A stretch of DNA of 64,000 bases from Acinetobacter pecorum (GTDB lineage Bacteria; Pseudomonadota; Gammaproteobacteria; Pseudomonadales; Moraxellaceae): contig NZ_JACSPT010000015.1 of NCBI RefSeq assembly GCF_014837015.1, forward strand, positions 1 through 64,000, given 5' to 3'. The translations under genes were made by a program, and so were the position numbers. The notes below the pieces were generated by a model, which ran no database searches, was not told where the DNA came from, and saw only the letters and a list, made by a program, of their open reading frames with translations. This document shows, piece after piece, positions 18,054 to 26,577 of this stretch. Within the stretch, counting starts at the first letter, position 1. The number at the start of each line of letters is the position of its first letter.

Positions 18054-18971
18054 ATGAAGTTAGCCCATTATGCCTTGATTGGCTGTCTTGGTTTAAGTCT
18101 TGCAGCCTGTGACAAAGCCACTAAAACACCCACCACTACCACGCCTATCAAAGCCCGCGAACCCGTCGTCGCACTTGCTCTCGGTGGTGGCGGTGCCAAA
18201 GGTTTTGCCCATATTGGTGTGATTAAAGTACTCGAATCACATGGCATTAAACCGAAAATCGTCACCGGTACCAGTGCCGGCAGTTTTGTCGGCAGTCTGT
18301 ATGCCAGCGGCAAATCCCCTTATCAGTTACAGCAGATTGCCCTAAATTTTAAAGAGTCGGATATCCGCGATTTAACCTTGAACCGGCAAGGGATTATTGC
18401 CGGACAAAAATTGCAGGATTTCGTCAACAAGAATGTAGCGAACAAACCGATTGAGCAGTTCCCGATTCGCTTTGCTGCTGTTGCCACTCGTCTGGACAAT
18501 GGCCGCAAGGCAGATTTTATTAAAGGCAATGCCGGCCAGGCAGTTCGCGCGTCCTGCAGTATTCCGAATGTGTTTGTGCCTGCCGTGATTGGCGGCACCA
18601 AATATGTCGACGGCGGCCTGGTCAGTCCGATTCCGGTCAAGACCGCCAAAGATATGGGAGCTGATATTGTGATTGCTGTGGATATTTCTGCCCGTCCAGA
18701 TGGCAATAAAGCCCTGAACATGTGGGGTGTACTGGATCAGACCCTGAATATTATGGGACAGCAAAGCATTCATGAGGAACTGAGTCAGGCCAATGTGGTG
18801 ATCCAGCCCAAAGTCGGCCATATCGGTACTTTAGACCTGAAAGCCAGCAATGCGACCATTCTGGAAGGTGAAAAAGCAGCCCAGCTGAAAATTCGTGCCA
18901 TTGAAAAAGCAATTACTGATTTCAAGCAGTCTCCTGCAGCACTTAAACCGCCGCGTCAGGCTAAATTTTGA
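18054..18971 (+). CDS. Patatin-like phospholipase lipoprotein
   Basis: A 305-residue lipid-anchored acyl hydrolase. The N-terminus MKLAHYALIGCLGLSLAACDK has a lipobox (LAAC), so it should be anchored in a membrane facing the periplasm. The patatin domain shows the oxyanion motif GGGGAKG, the nucleophile serine in GTSAGS and the catalytic aspartate in DGG, giving a complete Ser-Asp dyad. It resembles RssA-type proteins. It follows the acyltransferase gene, which fits phospholipid turnover. Substrate and side of action are inferred. Confidence 0.92.
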   Translation: MKLAHYALIGCLGLSLAACDKATKTPTTTTPIKAREPVVALALGGGGAKGFAHIGVIKVLESHGIKPKIVTGTSAGSFVGSLYASGKSPYQLQQIALNFKESDIRDLTLNRQGIIAGQKLQDFVNKNVANKPIEQFPIRFAAVATRLDNGRKADFIKGNAGQAVRASCSIPNVFVPAVIGGTKYVDGGLVSPIPVKTAKDMGADIVIAVDISARPDGNKALNMWGVLDQTLNIMGQQSIHEELSQANVVIQPKVGHIGTLDLKASNATILEGEKAAQLKIRAIEKAITDFKQSPAALKPPRQAKF

Positions 18972-19073
18972 TGCACGATTTTTTTATATTCATCTGCGGC
19001 CGCATCTGCTACATTGAAGATCAATCATATAAAGATGATGATTAATTAAATACTTAGCGATATAGGTCACGAT

Positions 19074-19547
19074 ATGGAATTAGTTCTTGAACCTTGGCAC
19101 TGGTTTGTATTAGGCATCCTTCTGATCCTGTCAGAATTACTGCTGCCCGCATTTGCTGCCCTTTGGTTCGGGATTGGTGCCGTCATGGTTGGTGTCCTGT
19201 ACTGGATGTTCCCGATGATGGGACTGACCACCCAGATCTTGACCTGGATCATACTTTCTGTACTGTGTACGCTGCTCTGGTTCAAGTTTATCAAACCGCT
19301 TTCCACTGACAAGACTAAAGCGGGTCTGTCGCGTGAGGCAACGATTGGCCAGATTGGTATGGTGATTCAGATCAATCTGGATCATGGGCAAATCCGGGTA
19401 CGCTTTCCAATGCCAGTTTTAGGCTCTGATGAATGGGAATGCCGAACTCTGGACCCAGTTCAGGTCGGTGACCGTGTTCGCGTCGTGGATATTCTTGGAA
19501 ACGACCTGGTCGTACAACCTCACAGCACACATTATCAAAATCAATAA
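19074..19547 (+). CDS. NfeD family membrane protein
   Basis: A 157-residue short-form NfeD. Two to three membrane helices lie in residues about 8-75, and the C-terminal OB-fold (about 90-150) has the typical GQIGMVIQI and DRVRVVDILGNDLVV strands. NfeD proteins pair with SPFH (stomatin-like) proteins and are thought to help organise membrane microdomains or proteolysis. That partner is the next gene, 12 bases downstream, so this is a conserved two-gene operon. Confidence 0.93.
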   Translation: MELVLEPWHWFVLGILLILSELLLPAFAALWFGIGAVMVGVLYWMFPMMGLTTQILTWIILSVLCTLLWFKFIKPLSTDKTKAGLSREATIGQIGMVIQINLDHGQIRVRFPMPVLGSDEWECRTLDPVQVGDRVRVVDILGNDLVVQPHSTHYQNQ

Positions 19548-19559
19548 GGTGAATAAGCT

Positions 19560-20414
19560 ATGTCTGGTGGTTCTATCATTGTTATCGCGTTTCTGGCCTT
19601 TGTGGCAATTACCATTTTTAAAGGGGTGCGGATTGTGCCGCAAGGCTACAAATGGATCGTACAGCGTCTGGGGAAATACCATACCACGCTAAATCCTGGC
19701 CTGAATTTTGTCATTCCCTATGTAGATGAAGTTGCCTATAAAGTCACAACCAAAGATATCGTTCTGGATATTCCTTCACAGGAAGTGATTACCCGTGATA
19801 ACGCTGTCCTGCTGATGAATGCTGTGGCCTATATCAACCTGACCACACCGGAAAAAGCCGTGTACGGGATTGAAAACTACTCTTGGGCGATTCAGAACCT
19901 GGTACAGACTTCACTGCGTTCGATTGTCGGGGAAATGGATCTGGATGATGCCTTGTCTTCACGTGACCATATCAAGGCACGCTTAAAATCCAGTATTTCC
20001 GATGATATCTCGGACTGGGGTATTACCCTAAAGACTGTGGAAATTCAGGATATTAAACCTTCTATCACCATGCAGACTGCGATGGAAGAACAGGCAGCTG
20101 CGGAACGTCAGCGTCGTGCGACAGTCACCAAAGCTGACGGTGAAAAACAGGCCGCGATTCTGGAAGCGGACGGCCGTCTGGAAGCCTCTCGTCGTGATGC
20201 TGAAGCGCAAGTGGTACTGGCTGAATCTTCACAACGTGCAATTGACATGGTGACTTCCGCCATTGGTGATAATGAAATTCCGGTCGCCTATTTACTCGGT
20301 GAACAGTATATTAAAGCCATGCAAGATATGGCCAAATCGCCAAATGCCAAGACTGTGGTACTGCCTGCTGATGTGCTGAATACCATTCGTGGTGTGATGG
20401 GACGTCCTAACTAG
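19560..20414 (+). CDS. SPFH/band-7 (stomatin, QmcA-like) membrane protein
   Basis: A 284-residue protein with one N-terminal membrane helix (about 5-22). The band-7 domain follows, with VPQGYKWIVQRLGKYH and the region around VITRDNAVLLMNAVAY. A long charged helix (about 170-235, EEQAAAERQRRATVTKADGEKQAAI in part) drives oligomerisation. QmcA and stomatin relatives form membrane cages that regulate the FtsH protease or local lipid organisation. It is co-transcribed with nfeD; the ribosome-binding AAGGTGA lies 8 bases before the ATG. Confidence 0.93.
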   Translation: MSGGSIIVIAFLAFVAITIFKGVRIVPQGYKWIVQRLGKYHTTLNPGLNFVIPYVDEVAYKVTTKDIVLDIPSQEVITRDNAVLLMNAVAYINLTTPEKAVYGIENYSWAIQNLVQTSLRSIVGEMDLDDALSSRDHIKARLKSSISDDISDWGITLKTVEIQDIKPSITMQTAMEEQAAAERQRRATVTKADGEKQAAILEADGRLEASRRDAEAQVVLAESSQRAIDMVTSAIGDNEIPVAYLLGEQYIKAMQDMAKSPNAKTVVLPADVLNTIRGVMGRPN

Positions 20415-20433
20415 ATTTAATAAATACTTCATA

Positions 20434-20457
20434 ATAGGCAGCCAATTGGTTGCCTAT
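20434..20457 (+). terminator. Terminator of the nfeD-SPFH operon
   Basis: ATAGGCA / TGCCTAT arms enclose an inner CCAATTGG palindrome. Only a weak T-rich tail follows, so termination may be partial. Confidence 0.6.
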
Positions 20458-20627
20458 TTCTCTTGAAAATAAGAAAATCTCAGCAAAGATTGTGAATTTA
20501 TGGTTAAATTTCGCGTTTATTTTTGAAATCTCCTGGATTCGATGTTGCCTGACTTTCGGATTAAAGTTTCTCGCATCTGTCACAATCCTTATTTCGATCT
20601 ACTGTCCAACTTAAAAATGGATACCGT

Positions 20628-22118
20628 ATGAGCTCCCTAAATCCAACCTTAATTACCTTTCTTTTTTATATTGTCGCCATGGTGGTGATTGGCCTGATCG
20701 CTTATCGTGCGACAAGCAACTTTTCCGATTACATCTTAGGGGGCCGACGTTTAGGGAGTTTCGTAACTGCACTTTCTGCAGGGGCTTCCGACATGAGTGG
20801 CTGGCTACTGATGGGTCTGCCCGGTGCAATTTATCTTTCCGGCCTGTCTGAAATGTGGATTGCCATCGGTCTGATTATTGGTGCCTGGCTCAACTGGCTG
20901 CTGGTCGCTGGCCGTTTACGCGTACATACCGAAGTCCAGCACAATGCCCTGACCCTGCCGGATTATTTCTCGAATCGCTTCAATGACCAGAAAAAAATCC
21001 TGCGTGTGGTTTCTGCATTCGTCATTCTGATTTTCTTTGCGATTTACTGTGCTTCCGGCATGGTTGCAGGCGCACGTCTGTTCGAAAGCATGTTTGGCAT
21101 GTCTTACAGTACCGCGCTCTGGATCAGTGCCATTGCCACCATCAGCTATGTGTTTATTGGTGGCTTCCTGGCGGTGAGCTGGACCGATACCATTCAGGCA
21201 GGTCTGATGATTTTTGCCCTGTTGCTGACGCCAATCGTGACGTTGATGGCATTTTCAGACATGTCCCAGGTGACTTTGGCACTGGAAGCTGCCCGTCCTC
21301 AAGCAATGAATATTCTGGGTGATCTGAGCGTTGTTGCGGTTATTTCCCTGCTCGCCTGGGGTCTGGGTTACTTTGGCCAGCCGCATATTCTGGTACGCTT
21401 CATGGCAGCAGATTCGGTCAAGTCAATTCCAAATGCACGCCGTATCGGCATGACCTGGATGATTCTATGTCTGGGTGGTGCGGTGGCAGCCGGCTTCTTC
21501 GGGATCGCCTATTTCCAGCAGCATCCAGAACTGGCAACTGCAGTGAATGCCAATCCTGAAACAGTATTTATGGAACTGACCAAAATCCTGTTTAACCCAT
21601 GGATTGCAGGTGTGGTGCTTGCTGCCATTCTTGCCGCAGTAATGAGTACTTTAAGCTGTCAGCTCTTGGTCTGCTCAAGCACCCTGACTGAAGATTTCTA
21701 TAAGTCTTTCCTGCGTAAAAATGCCTCGCAAAAAGAACTGGTCTGGGTTGGCCGTTTGATGGTACTGCTGATTGCCTTGCTGGCGATCTGGATGGCGGGT
21801 AATCCTGAATCCAAAGTACTGGGGCTGGTGGCGTATGCCTGGGCAGGTTTTGGTGCCGCCTTTGGTCCGCTGATTATCCTGTCACTGTTCTGGAAACGCA
21901 TGACCTTGAATGGTGCTTTGGCAGGGATGATCATAGGTGCAGTCGTGGTTATTTTCTGGAAGAACCTGTTTGCTGACACTGGACTGTATGAAATCGTTCC
22001 TGGCTTTATCTGTTCAATGCTGGCGATTGTGGTGGTGAGCCTGATGGGTAAAGCGCCAACAGCAGAAGTGACTGACCGTTTTGAAGAAGCGGAACGCCTT
22101 TACAACGAAAGCAAATAA
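20628..22118 (+). CDS. putP: Sodium/proline symporter
   Basis: SSS-family transporter of 496 residues with about 13 membrane helices, importing proline with Na+. SAGASDMSGWLLMGLPGA and the conserved ILGGRRLG segment are characteristic of PutP. The start ATG at 20628 precedes the first helix directly. The gene is single, with its own strong terminator; no putA lies in the window. Proline is both a nutrient and a compatible solute, which could matter beside the otsBA genes far downstream, but no direct link is shown. Confidence 0.95.
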   Translation: MSSLNPTLITFLFYIVAMVVIGLIAYRATSNFSDYILGGRRLGSFVTALSAGASDMSGWLLMGLPGAIYLSGLSEMWIAIGLIIGAWLNWLLVAGRLRVHTEVQHNALTLPDYFSNRFNDQKKILRVVSAFVILIFFAIYCASGMVAGARLFESMFGMSYSTALWISAIATISYVFIGGFLAVSWTDTIQAGLMIFALLLTPIVTLMAFSDMSQVTLALEAARPQAMNILGDLSVVAVISLLAWGLGYFGQPHILVRFMAADSVKSIPNARRIGMTWMILCLGGAVAAGFFGIAYFQQHPELATAVNANPETVFMELTKILFNPWIAGVVLAAILAAVMSTLSCQLLVCSSTLTEDFYKSFLRKNASQKELVWVGRLMVLLIALLAIWMAGNPESKVLGLVAYAWAGFGAAFGPLIILSLFWKRMTLNGALAGMIIGAVVVIFWKNLFADTGLYEIVPGFICSMLAIVVVSLMGKAPTAEVTDRFEEAERLYNESK

Positions 22119-22131
22119 TTCTGTAGCAACT

Positions 22132-22160
22132 AAAAAAGAGGACTTGAAGTCCTCTTTTTT
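22132..22160. terminator. Bidirectional terminator between putP and ispA
   Basis: AAAAAAGAGGAC / GTCCTCTTTTTT, a perfect 12-base stem with a 5-base loop. It is placed between convergent genes and can serve both. Confidence 0.93.
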
Positions 22161-22195
22161 ATGGAATGCTCTTATACCTCAGAAGAATGTTCCAA

Positions 22196-23104
22196 TCAGC
22201 TTTTGCGCGTGAGCAGGAACCGGGTAATTTGCATCAACTCTTCCGCCTGATCTTCAAAATGGTTCAAGGCATTGATTGCCTGATCGTGTAATTGCTGGGC
22301 ATAGGCTTTGGCCTGCTCCAGACCCATCAATGCCGGATAGGTTGATTTTTCAACCTGTTCATCTTTACCTGCAGTTTTCCCCAAGACTTCGGTATCGGAA
22401 ATAATATCCAGAATATCATCCTGTACCTGGAAGGCCAGACCAATCGCCTGTCCAAACTCACGTAATTTAGGAATGGCCAGATCGGTACCTTCAAAGATTG
22501 TCACCGCCGCCATCATGATCGCGGCACTAATCAAAGCACCAGTTTTATTGCGATGGATGGTTTCCAGTGCCTGCTGATCGATTTTTTTGCCTTCAGACTG
22601 TAAATCTAAAACCTGACCATTCACCATTTTCGAAGAAGCGGTTGCCAGAATCTGCATCTGTTTCAGTACAATGGAAGCTTCTACCGCTGGCCCCTGATCA
22701 AACAGACGGCTACCCAAGATTTCGAAAGCCATAGACTGCAGGATATCACCTGCCAAAAGTGCTGTATCTTCTCCATAAGCCACATGACAGGTTGGCTGGC
22801 CACGGCGCAACAAATCATTGTCCATACACGGCAGATCATCATGGGCCAGTGAATAGCAGTGAATAAACTCGATCGCAACCGCTGCACGACGCACTGCAGC
22901 ACTATTCTGGTTGGGTTTTAATGCAGCGGTGGCATAGCATAGCGCTGGACGTACCCGCTTGCCACCCAGCATCACAGCATGATGGACTGCCGACCTTAAC
23001 GGTTCCGGAATGGCAAAGGCTTCCAGAGCGGTCAATAAATCCTGTTGAATGCGGTGTTGTGCTTGTGTGAGTGCATGGGTTGATACGTCAGTGATAGATG
23101 ACAC
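22196..23104 (-). CDS. ispA: Farnesyl (geranyl) diphosphate synthase
   Basis: Condenses IPP with DMAPP and GPP to farnesyl diphosphate for quinones and undecaprenyl carriers. A 302-residue polyprenyl synthetase. The first aspartate-rich motif reads DDLPCMD and the second QDDILD, with GGKRVRP near the N-terminus. The short spacing and LCYATA segment before the first motif fit IspA rather than the long-chain IspB. The gene is single, with its end meeting the putP terminator. It is often beside dxs and xseB, but not here. Confidence 0.93.
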   Translation of the reverse strand: MSSITDVSTHALTQAQHRIQQDLLTALEAFAIPEPLRSAVHHAVMLGGKRVRPALCYATAALKPNQNSAAVRRAAVAIEFIHCYSLAHDDLPCMDNDLLRRGQPTCHVAYGEDTALLAGDILQSMAFEILGSRLFDQGPAVEASIVLKQMQILATASSKMVNGQVLDLQSEGKKIDQQALETIHRNKTGALISAAIMMAAVTIFEGTDLAIPKLREFGQAIGLAFQVQDDILDIISDTEVLGKTAGKDEQVEKSTYPALMGLEQAKAYAQQLHDQAINALNHFEDQAEELMQITRFLLTRKS

Positions 23105-23276
23105 ATTCGCCTCGAATACGTAGTCCAGAAGAATAAAATGACAAGCGAATAAATGCCTGTACGCTGATCAGGCATTGTACCTAGAAATGCCTTGAATTTT
23201 CAGCCATAAATCGAATTGTTCTGCTGAAATTTGCTATTCAACATCAAATAAGCAAGTCAGAGATTTTAAACCATAA

Positions 23277-23302
23277 AAAACCACCGCAGAACCGGTGGTT
23301 TT
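23277..23302 (-). terminator. prpF: prpF terminator
   Basis: AAAACCACCG / CGGTGGTTTT hairpin with a 6-base loop, 26 bases past the prpF stop codon, with further A/T runs on both flanks. Confidence 0.9.
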
Positions 23303-23328
23303 ATTCAGGCTAAAAGTATGCACCGCTT

Positions 23329-24519
23329 TTAAACGAGAACATCTTCTGGTACGCGCACCCAGCCTTCCATCAATACACGGGCACTGCGGCTCATAATCGC
23401 TTTCTTCACTTTCCACTCACCATTTTCAAAACTTGCTTGAGCACCCACTCTCAAAGTCCCGGAAGGATGACCGAAATGCACCGCTTCACGCTCTACTCCG
23501 CCTGCGACCCGGTTTACCAATGTTCCGGGAATGGCAGCTGCCGTACCAATGGCCACAGCAGCTGTGCCCATCATGGCATGATGGAGTTTACCCATAGACA
23601 AGGCACGAACCAGAATATCGGTATCAGATTCGGTGACCGTCTTGCCACTGGACGAAGTATAAGTTTTAGATGGGGCAATAAATGCAATTTTTGGGGTGTG
23701 TTGTCGGGTAACTGCTTCTGCAATATCCTGAATCAGCCCCATTTTCTTCGCAGCATAGGCACGAATCGTTTCAAATTTTGTCAAGGCTGCTACATCATTA
23801 TTAATATGATCCTGAAGCTCGGTGCCCTTATAGCCGAGATCTCCAGCATTCAAAAATACGGTTGGAATGCCGGCATTAATCATCGTTACTTCGAAACTGC
23901 CAATATTGGGAACTTCCAATGTATCGACCAGATTGCCTGTCGGAAACATGGAACCGCCTTCTGCATCATCATCGGCAGGGTCCAGAAACTCGATCTGCAC
24001 TTCAGCTGCAGGAAAGGTGACGCCATCCAGTTCGAAATCACCCAATTCCTGTACCTGTCCACTCTGTATCGGTACATGTGCAATAATGGTTTTCTGAATA
24101 TTGGCCTGCCAGATGCGTACCTGACACAACCCGTTTTCAGGAATACGTTCAGCCTCGACCAGCCCGTTGGAAATAGCGAATGCCCCGACTGCCGCAGTCA
24201 GATTGCCGCAGTTACCGCTCCAGTCGATATAAGGGCGCTCAATTGATACCTGACCAAATAAATAATCGACATCATGATCGGCTTGCTGGCTTTTCGACAG
24301 GATGACCGTTTTACTGGTACTGGAACTGGCGCCCCCCATGCCATCGATCTGCTTCCCATAAGGGTCGGGGCTACCAATCACACGTAGCAAAAGCTGATCA
24401 CGAATCCGGCCAGCCTGTTGTGCCTGTGCAGGCAGATCATCCAGCTTAAAGAAAACACCTTTGCTGGTTCCTCCACGCATATAGGTTGCAGGAATCTTGA
24501 TTTGGACTGCAGAACTCAT
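23329..24519 (-). CDS. prpF: PrpF-family protein (2-methylaconitate cis-trans isomerase)
   Basis: A 396-residue protein of the diaminopimelate-epimerase-like fold. PrpF isomerises 2-methylaconitate so that AcnD and PrpC products can flow through the methylcitrate cycle for propionate. Family segments visible are PATYMRGGTSKGVFF at the start, GNCGNL, and a C-terminal HFGHPSGTL. Unlike the usual prpRBCDF clusters, it stands alone between ispA and an amino-acid permease. A related tautomerase activity on other tricarboxylates (4-oxalomesaconate type) is a fair alternative. The start at ATG 24519 is supported by AAGGATG about 8 bases upstream. Confidence 0.88.
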   Translation of the reverse strand: MSSAVQIKIPATYMRGGTSKGVFFKLDDLPAQAQQAGRIRDQLLLRVIGSPDPYGKQIDGMGGASSSTSKTVILSKSQQADHDVDYLFGQVSIERPYIDWSGNCGNLTAAVGAFAISNGLVEAERIPENGLCQVRIWQANIQKTIIAHVPIQSGQVQELGDFELDGVTFPAAEVQIEFLDPADDDAEGGSMFPTGNLVDTLEVPNIGSFEVTMINAGIPTVFLNAGDLGYKGTELQDHINNDVAALTKFETIRAYAAKKMGLIQDIAEAVTRQHTPKIAFIAPSKTYTSSSGKTVTESDTDILVRALSMGKLHHAMMGTAAVAIGTAAAIPGTLVNRVAGGVEREAVHFGHPSGTLRVGAQASFENGEWKVKKAIMSRSARVLMEGWVRVPEDVLV

Positions 24520-24851
24520 GACTTATTTCATCCTTTGAATTGTCTTTGTTGTGGTAGTGCTTATGGAATATTTGTACCAAGAGTATAATCAGTTTCAGGC
24601 CAAGTGAGTGCAGTGTTCCGACCTAAGTATAAAAAACCGGCATTTGTATGCAGGCAAAAAAACAGAAAACTCATCAGTTATAATTAAAATAAAATTAATA
24701 TATTGATTCATATATGGTTTCTTTAATTCGTTTTTTATAATTTTTTATTATAAACACCATAATAATATTTCATTCAAATGCTTGTACTAGGTTTCTTAAC
24801 TTTCATCCTTTACAATCTTCATACTTATTTTCCATTGTCGGGCTGAACACT
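24520..24851. other. Divergent A+T-rich intergenic region between prpF and the amino-acid permease gene
   Basis: About 330 bases with no coding potential. Both genes diverge from here, so two promoters are expected. There are several A/T-only stretches but no clear symmetrical operator. Confidence 0.45.
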
Positions 24852-26204
24852 TTGAATAACGAGTCTTCACAACTTCAGCGTGGCTTAAAGAACCGTCATA
24901 TTCAATTGATCGCCATGGGCGGCGCAATTGGCACAGGCTTATTCTTAGGTTCCGCACAGGTGATCCAATCTGCGGGTCCTTCCATTATTTTGGGCTATGC
25001 CATTGGTGGCTTGATTGCATTTTTAATCATGCGTCAATTGGGTGAGATGATTGTTCATGAACCTGTCGCAGGTTCATTCAGCCATTTTGCTTATAAATAC
25101 TGGGGCAAATTCCCCGGTTTCCTTGCGGGCTGGAACTACTGGATTTTGTATATCCTGGTGGCCATGACCGAACTCACCGCTGTTGCGAAATATATCAACT
25201 ACTGGTGGCCTCATATTCCAGCCTGGGCATCGGTACTGTTTTTCTTTATCGTGATTACACTGGTCAACCTCGGCAATGTGAAATTCTACGGTGAATCGGA
25301 ATTCTGGCTATCTATCATTAAAGTAACTGCGGTTATTTCGATGATTGTCTTTGGCTTGTATCTGATCCTGACAGCTGATGCTTCTTCAGGTGCCTCTTTT
25401 AGCAACCTCTGGACCGCGGGTGGTTTCTTCCCGAATGGTTTTGAAGGTCTGTTCTATATGCTGGCCTTCCTGATGTTTGCTTTTGGTGGTATTGAACTGA
25501 TCGGTATGGCTGCAGCAGAAGCTGAAAATCCGGAAAAAACCATTCCGAAAGCCATTAATCAGGTCGTGTTCCGTATTCTGATTTTCTATGTCGGTGCACT
25601 GACCATTCTGTTGTCTTTGGTGCCTTGGAACCAGCTGGAGCTCGGTGGTCTGGACAAAAGCCCGTTCGTGATGATTTTCAGCCAGCTGGGTATCGACTGG
25701 GCGGCACATCTGCTTAACTTTATTATCCTGACTGCAGCGCTGTCTGTGTATAACAGTGGTATGTATGCCAACAGCCGTATGTTGTATGGTCTGGCTCAGC
25801 AAGGAAACGCACCTAAAGTATTCATGAAAGTGAATAAACAAGGTACGCCGATTCCTGCCGTATTATTCTCTGCTGTACTGATTTTTGGCTGTGTACTGCT
25901 TAATTACTTCGTACCTGAAGATGCCTTAAGCCACCTGATTTATATTGTAGTCGGTGCACTTGTACTCAACTGGGCCATGATCAGTCTGACCCATCTCAAG
26001 TTTATCCAGACTATGAAGAAACAGGGCATCGTAACCAAATTCCCGGCGCTCTGGTCCCCTGCAAGCAATATACTGGTATTGGCCTTTATCGCCACCATCC
26101 TGTACATCATGTGGACACAAGGTTTTCAAGAATCTGTCTATATGATTCCTGTCTGGATCGTGGTGATGTATATCGTATTCAAACTGCTGCATTCAAAAAA
26201 ATAA
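24852..26204 (+). CDS. Amino-acid permease, APC superfamily (ProY/AroP-like)
   Basis: A 450-residue inner-membrane carrier with 12 helices. The AAT-family opening NRHIQLIAMGGAIGTGLFLG and the GELIGMAAAEAENPEKTIP region (here FGGIELIGM) are typical of proton-coupled uptake of aromatic or neutral amino acids, or of proline. The exact substrate is not readable. The start is TTG at 24852 with no clear Shine-Dalgarno site; the first ATG (24915) would remove part of the conserved N-terminal segment, so TTG is preferred. Terminator with a TTCG loop at 26233. Confidence 0.9.
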   Translation: MNNESSQLQRGLKNRHIQLIAMGGAIGTGLFLGSAQVIQSAGPSIILGYAIGGLIAFLIMRQLGEMIVHEPVAGSFSHFAYKYWGKFPGFLAGWNYWILYILVAMTELTAVAKYINYWWPHIPAWASVLFFFIVITLVNLGNVKFYGESEFWLSIIKVTAVISMIVFGLYLILTADASSGASFSNLWTAGGFFPNGFEGLFYMLAFLMFAFGGIELIGMAAAEAENPEKTIPKAINQVVFRILIFYVGALTILLSLVPWNQLELGGLDKSPFVMIFSQLGIDWAAHLLNFIILTAALSVYNSGMYANSRMLYGLAQQGNAPKVFMKVNKQGTPIPAVLFSAVLIFGCVLLNYFVPEDALSHLIYIVVGALVLNWAMISLTHLKFIQTMKKQGIVTKFPALWSPASNILVLAFIATILYIMWTQGFQESVYMIPVWIVVMYIVFKLLHSKK

Positions 26205-26232
26205 CGGAAAAATCTTCTTATTCCTGATTTTT

Positions 26233-26266
26233 AAAGTTATTGCTTCGGCAATAACTTTTTTTTTTG
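26233..26266 (+). terminator. Terminator after the amino-acid permease gene
   Basis: AAAGTTATTGC-TTCG-GCAATAACTTT is a perfect 11-base stem with a very stable UUCG tetraloop, followed by a long T-run. One of the strongest terminators in the window. Confidence 0.95.
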
Positions 26267-26295
26267 TGTTTTTTGCAGTACATTAGCCTTCTTTT

Positions 26296-26371
26296 GCGCC
26301 CTTAGCTTAACTGGATAGAGCAGTTGCCTCCTAAGCGACCGACGTGGGTTCGAGTCCCGCAGGGCGTACCA
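26296..26371 (+). tRNA. tRNA-Arg (anticodon CCU)
   Basis: A 76-base cloverleaf including encoded CCA. The acceptor stem pairs GCGCCCU with AGGGCGU (G-U at the first pair). D arm GCUU...GAGC. The anticodon stem GUUGC/GCGAC holds loop CUCCUAA, so the anticodon is CCU and reads the rare codon AGG. T arm GUGGG/CCCGC with UUCGAGU loop. It lies directly after the permease terminator. Such tRNA genes are common integration sites, but no integrase or direct repeat of the 3' end is seen here. Confidence 0.96.
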
Positions 26372-26577
26372 TTTATTTTCATTTTTTTAGATTGGCCCGT
26401 TTTTTTATAGAATGGCCTTCCCCCGACACTGCTCTATCAAATACGCTCAGAGCCAATGCTATTGCTTTAGAGTATAATTTAGCAAGACAAGTCCACTGGT
26501 CTGCCCTCCCTATACAATATCCGCTTGCCCACCCCCCTACAGATACTTTTTCAACATATGACATATTCGATGTATGG

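Noticed and set aside
23437..24246. Long plus-strand frame antisense to prpF
   Set aside because: prpF on the other strand has clear family motifs; the antisense frame has an unlikely Cys/Gly/Asn-rich composition.
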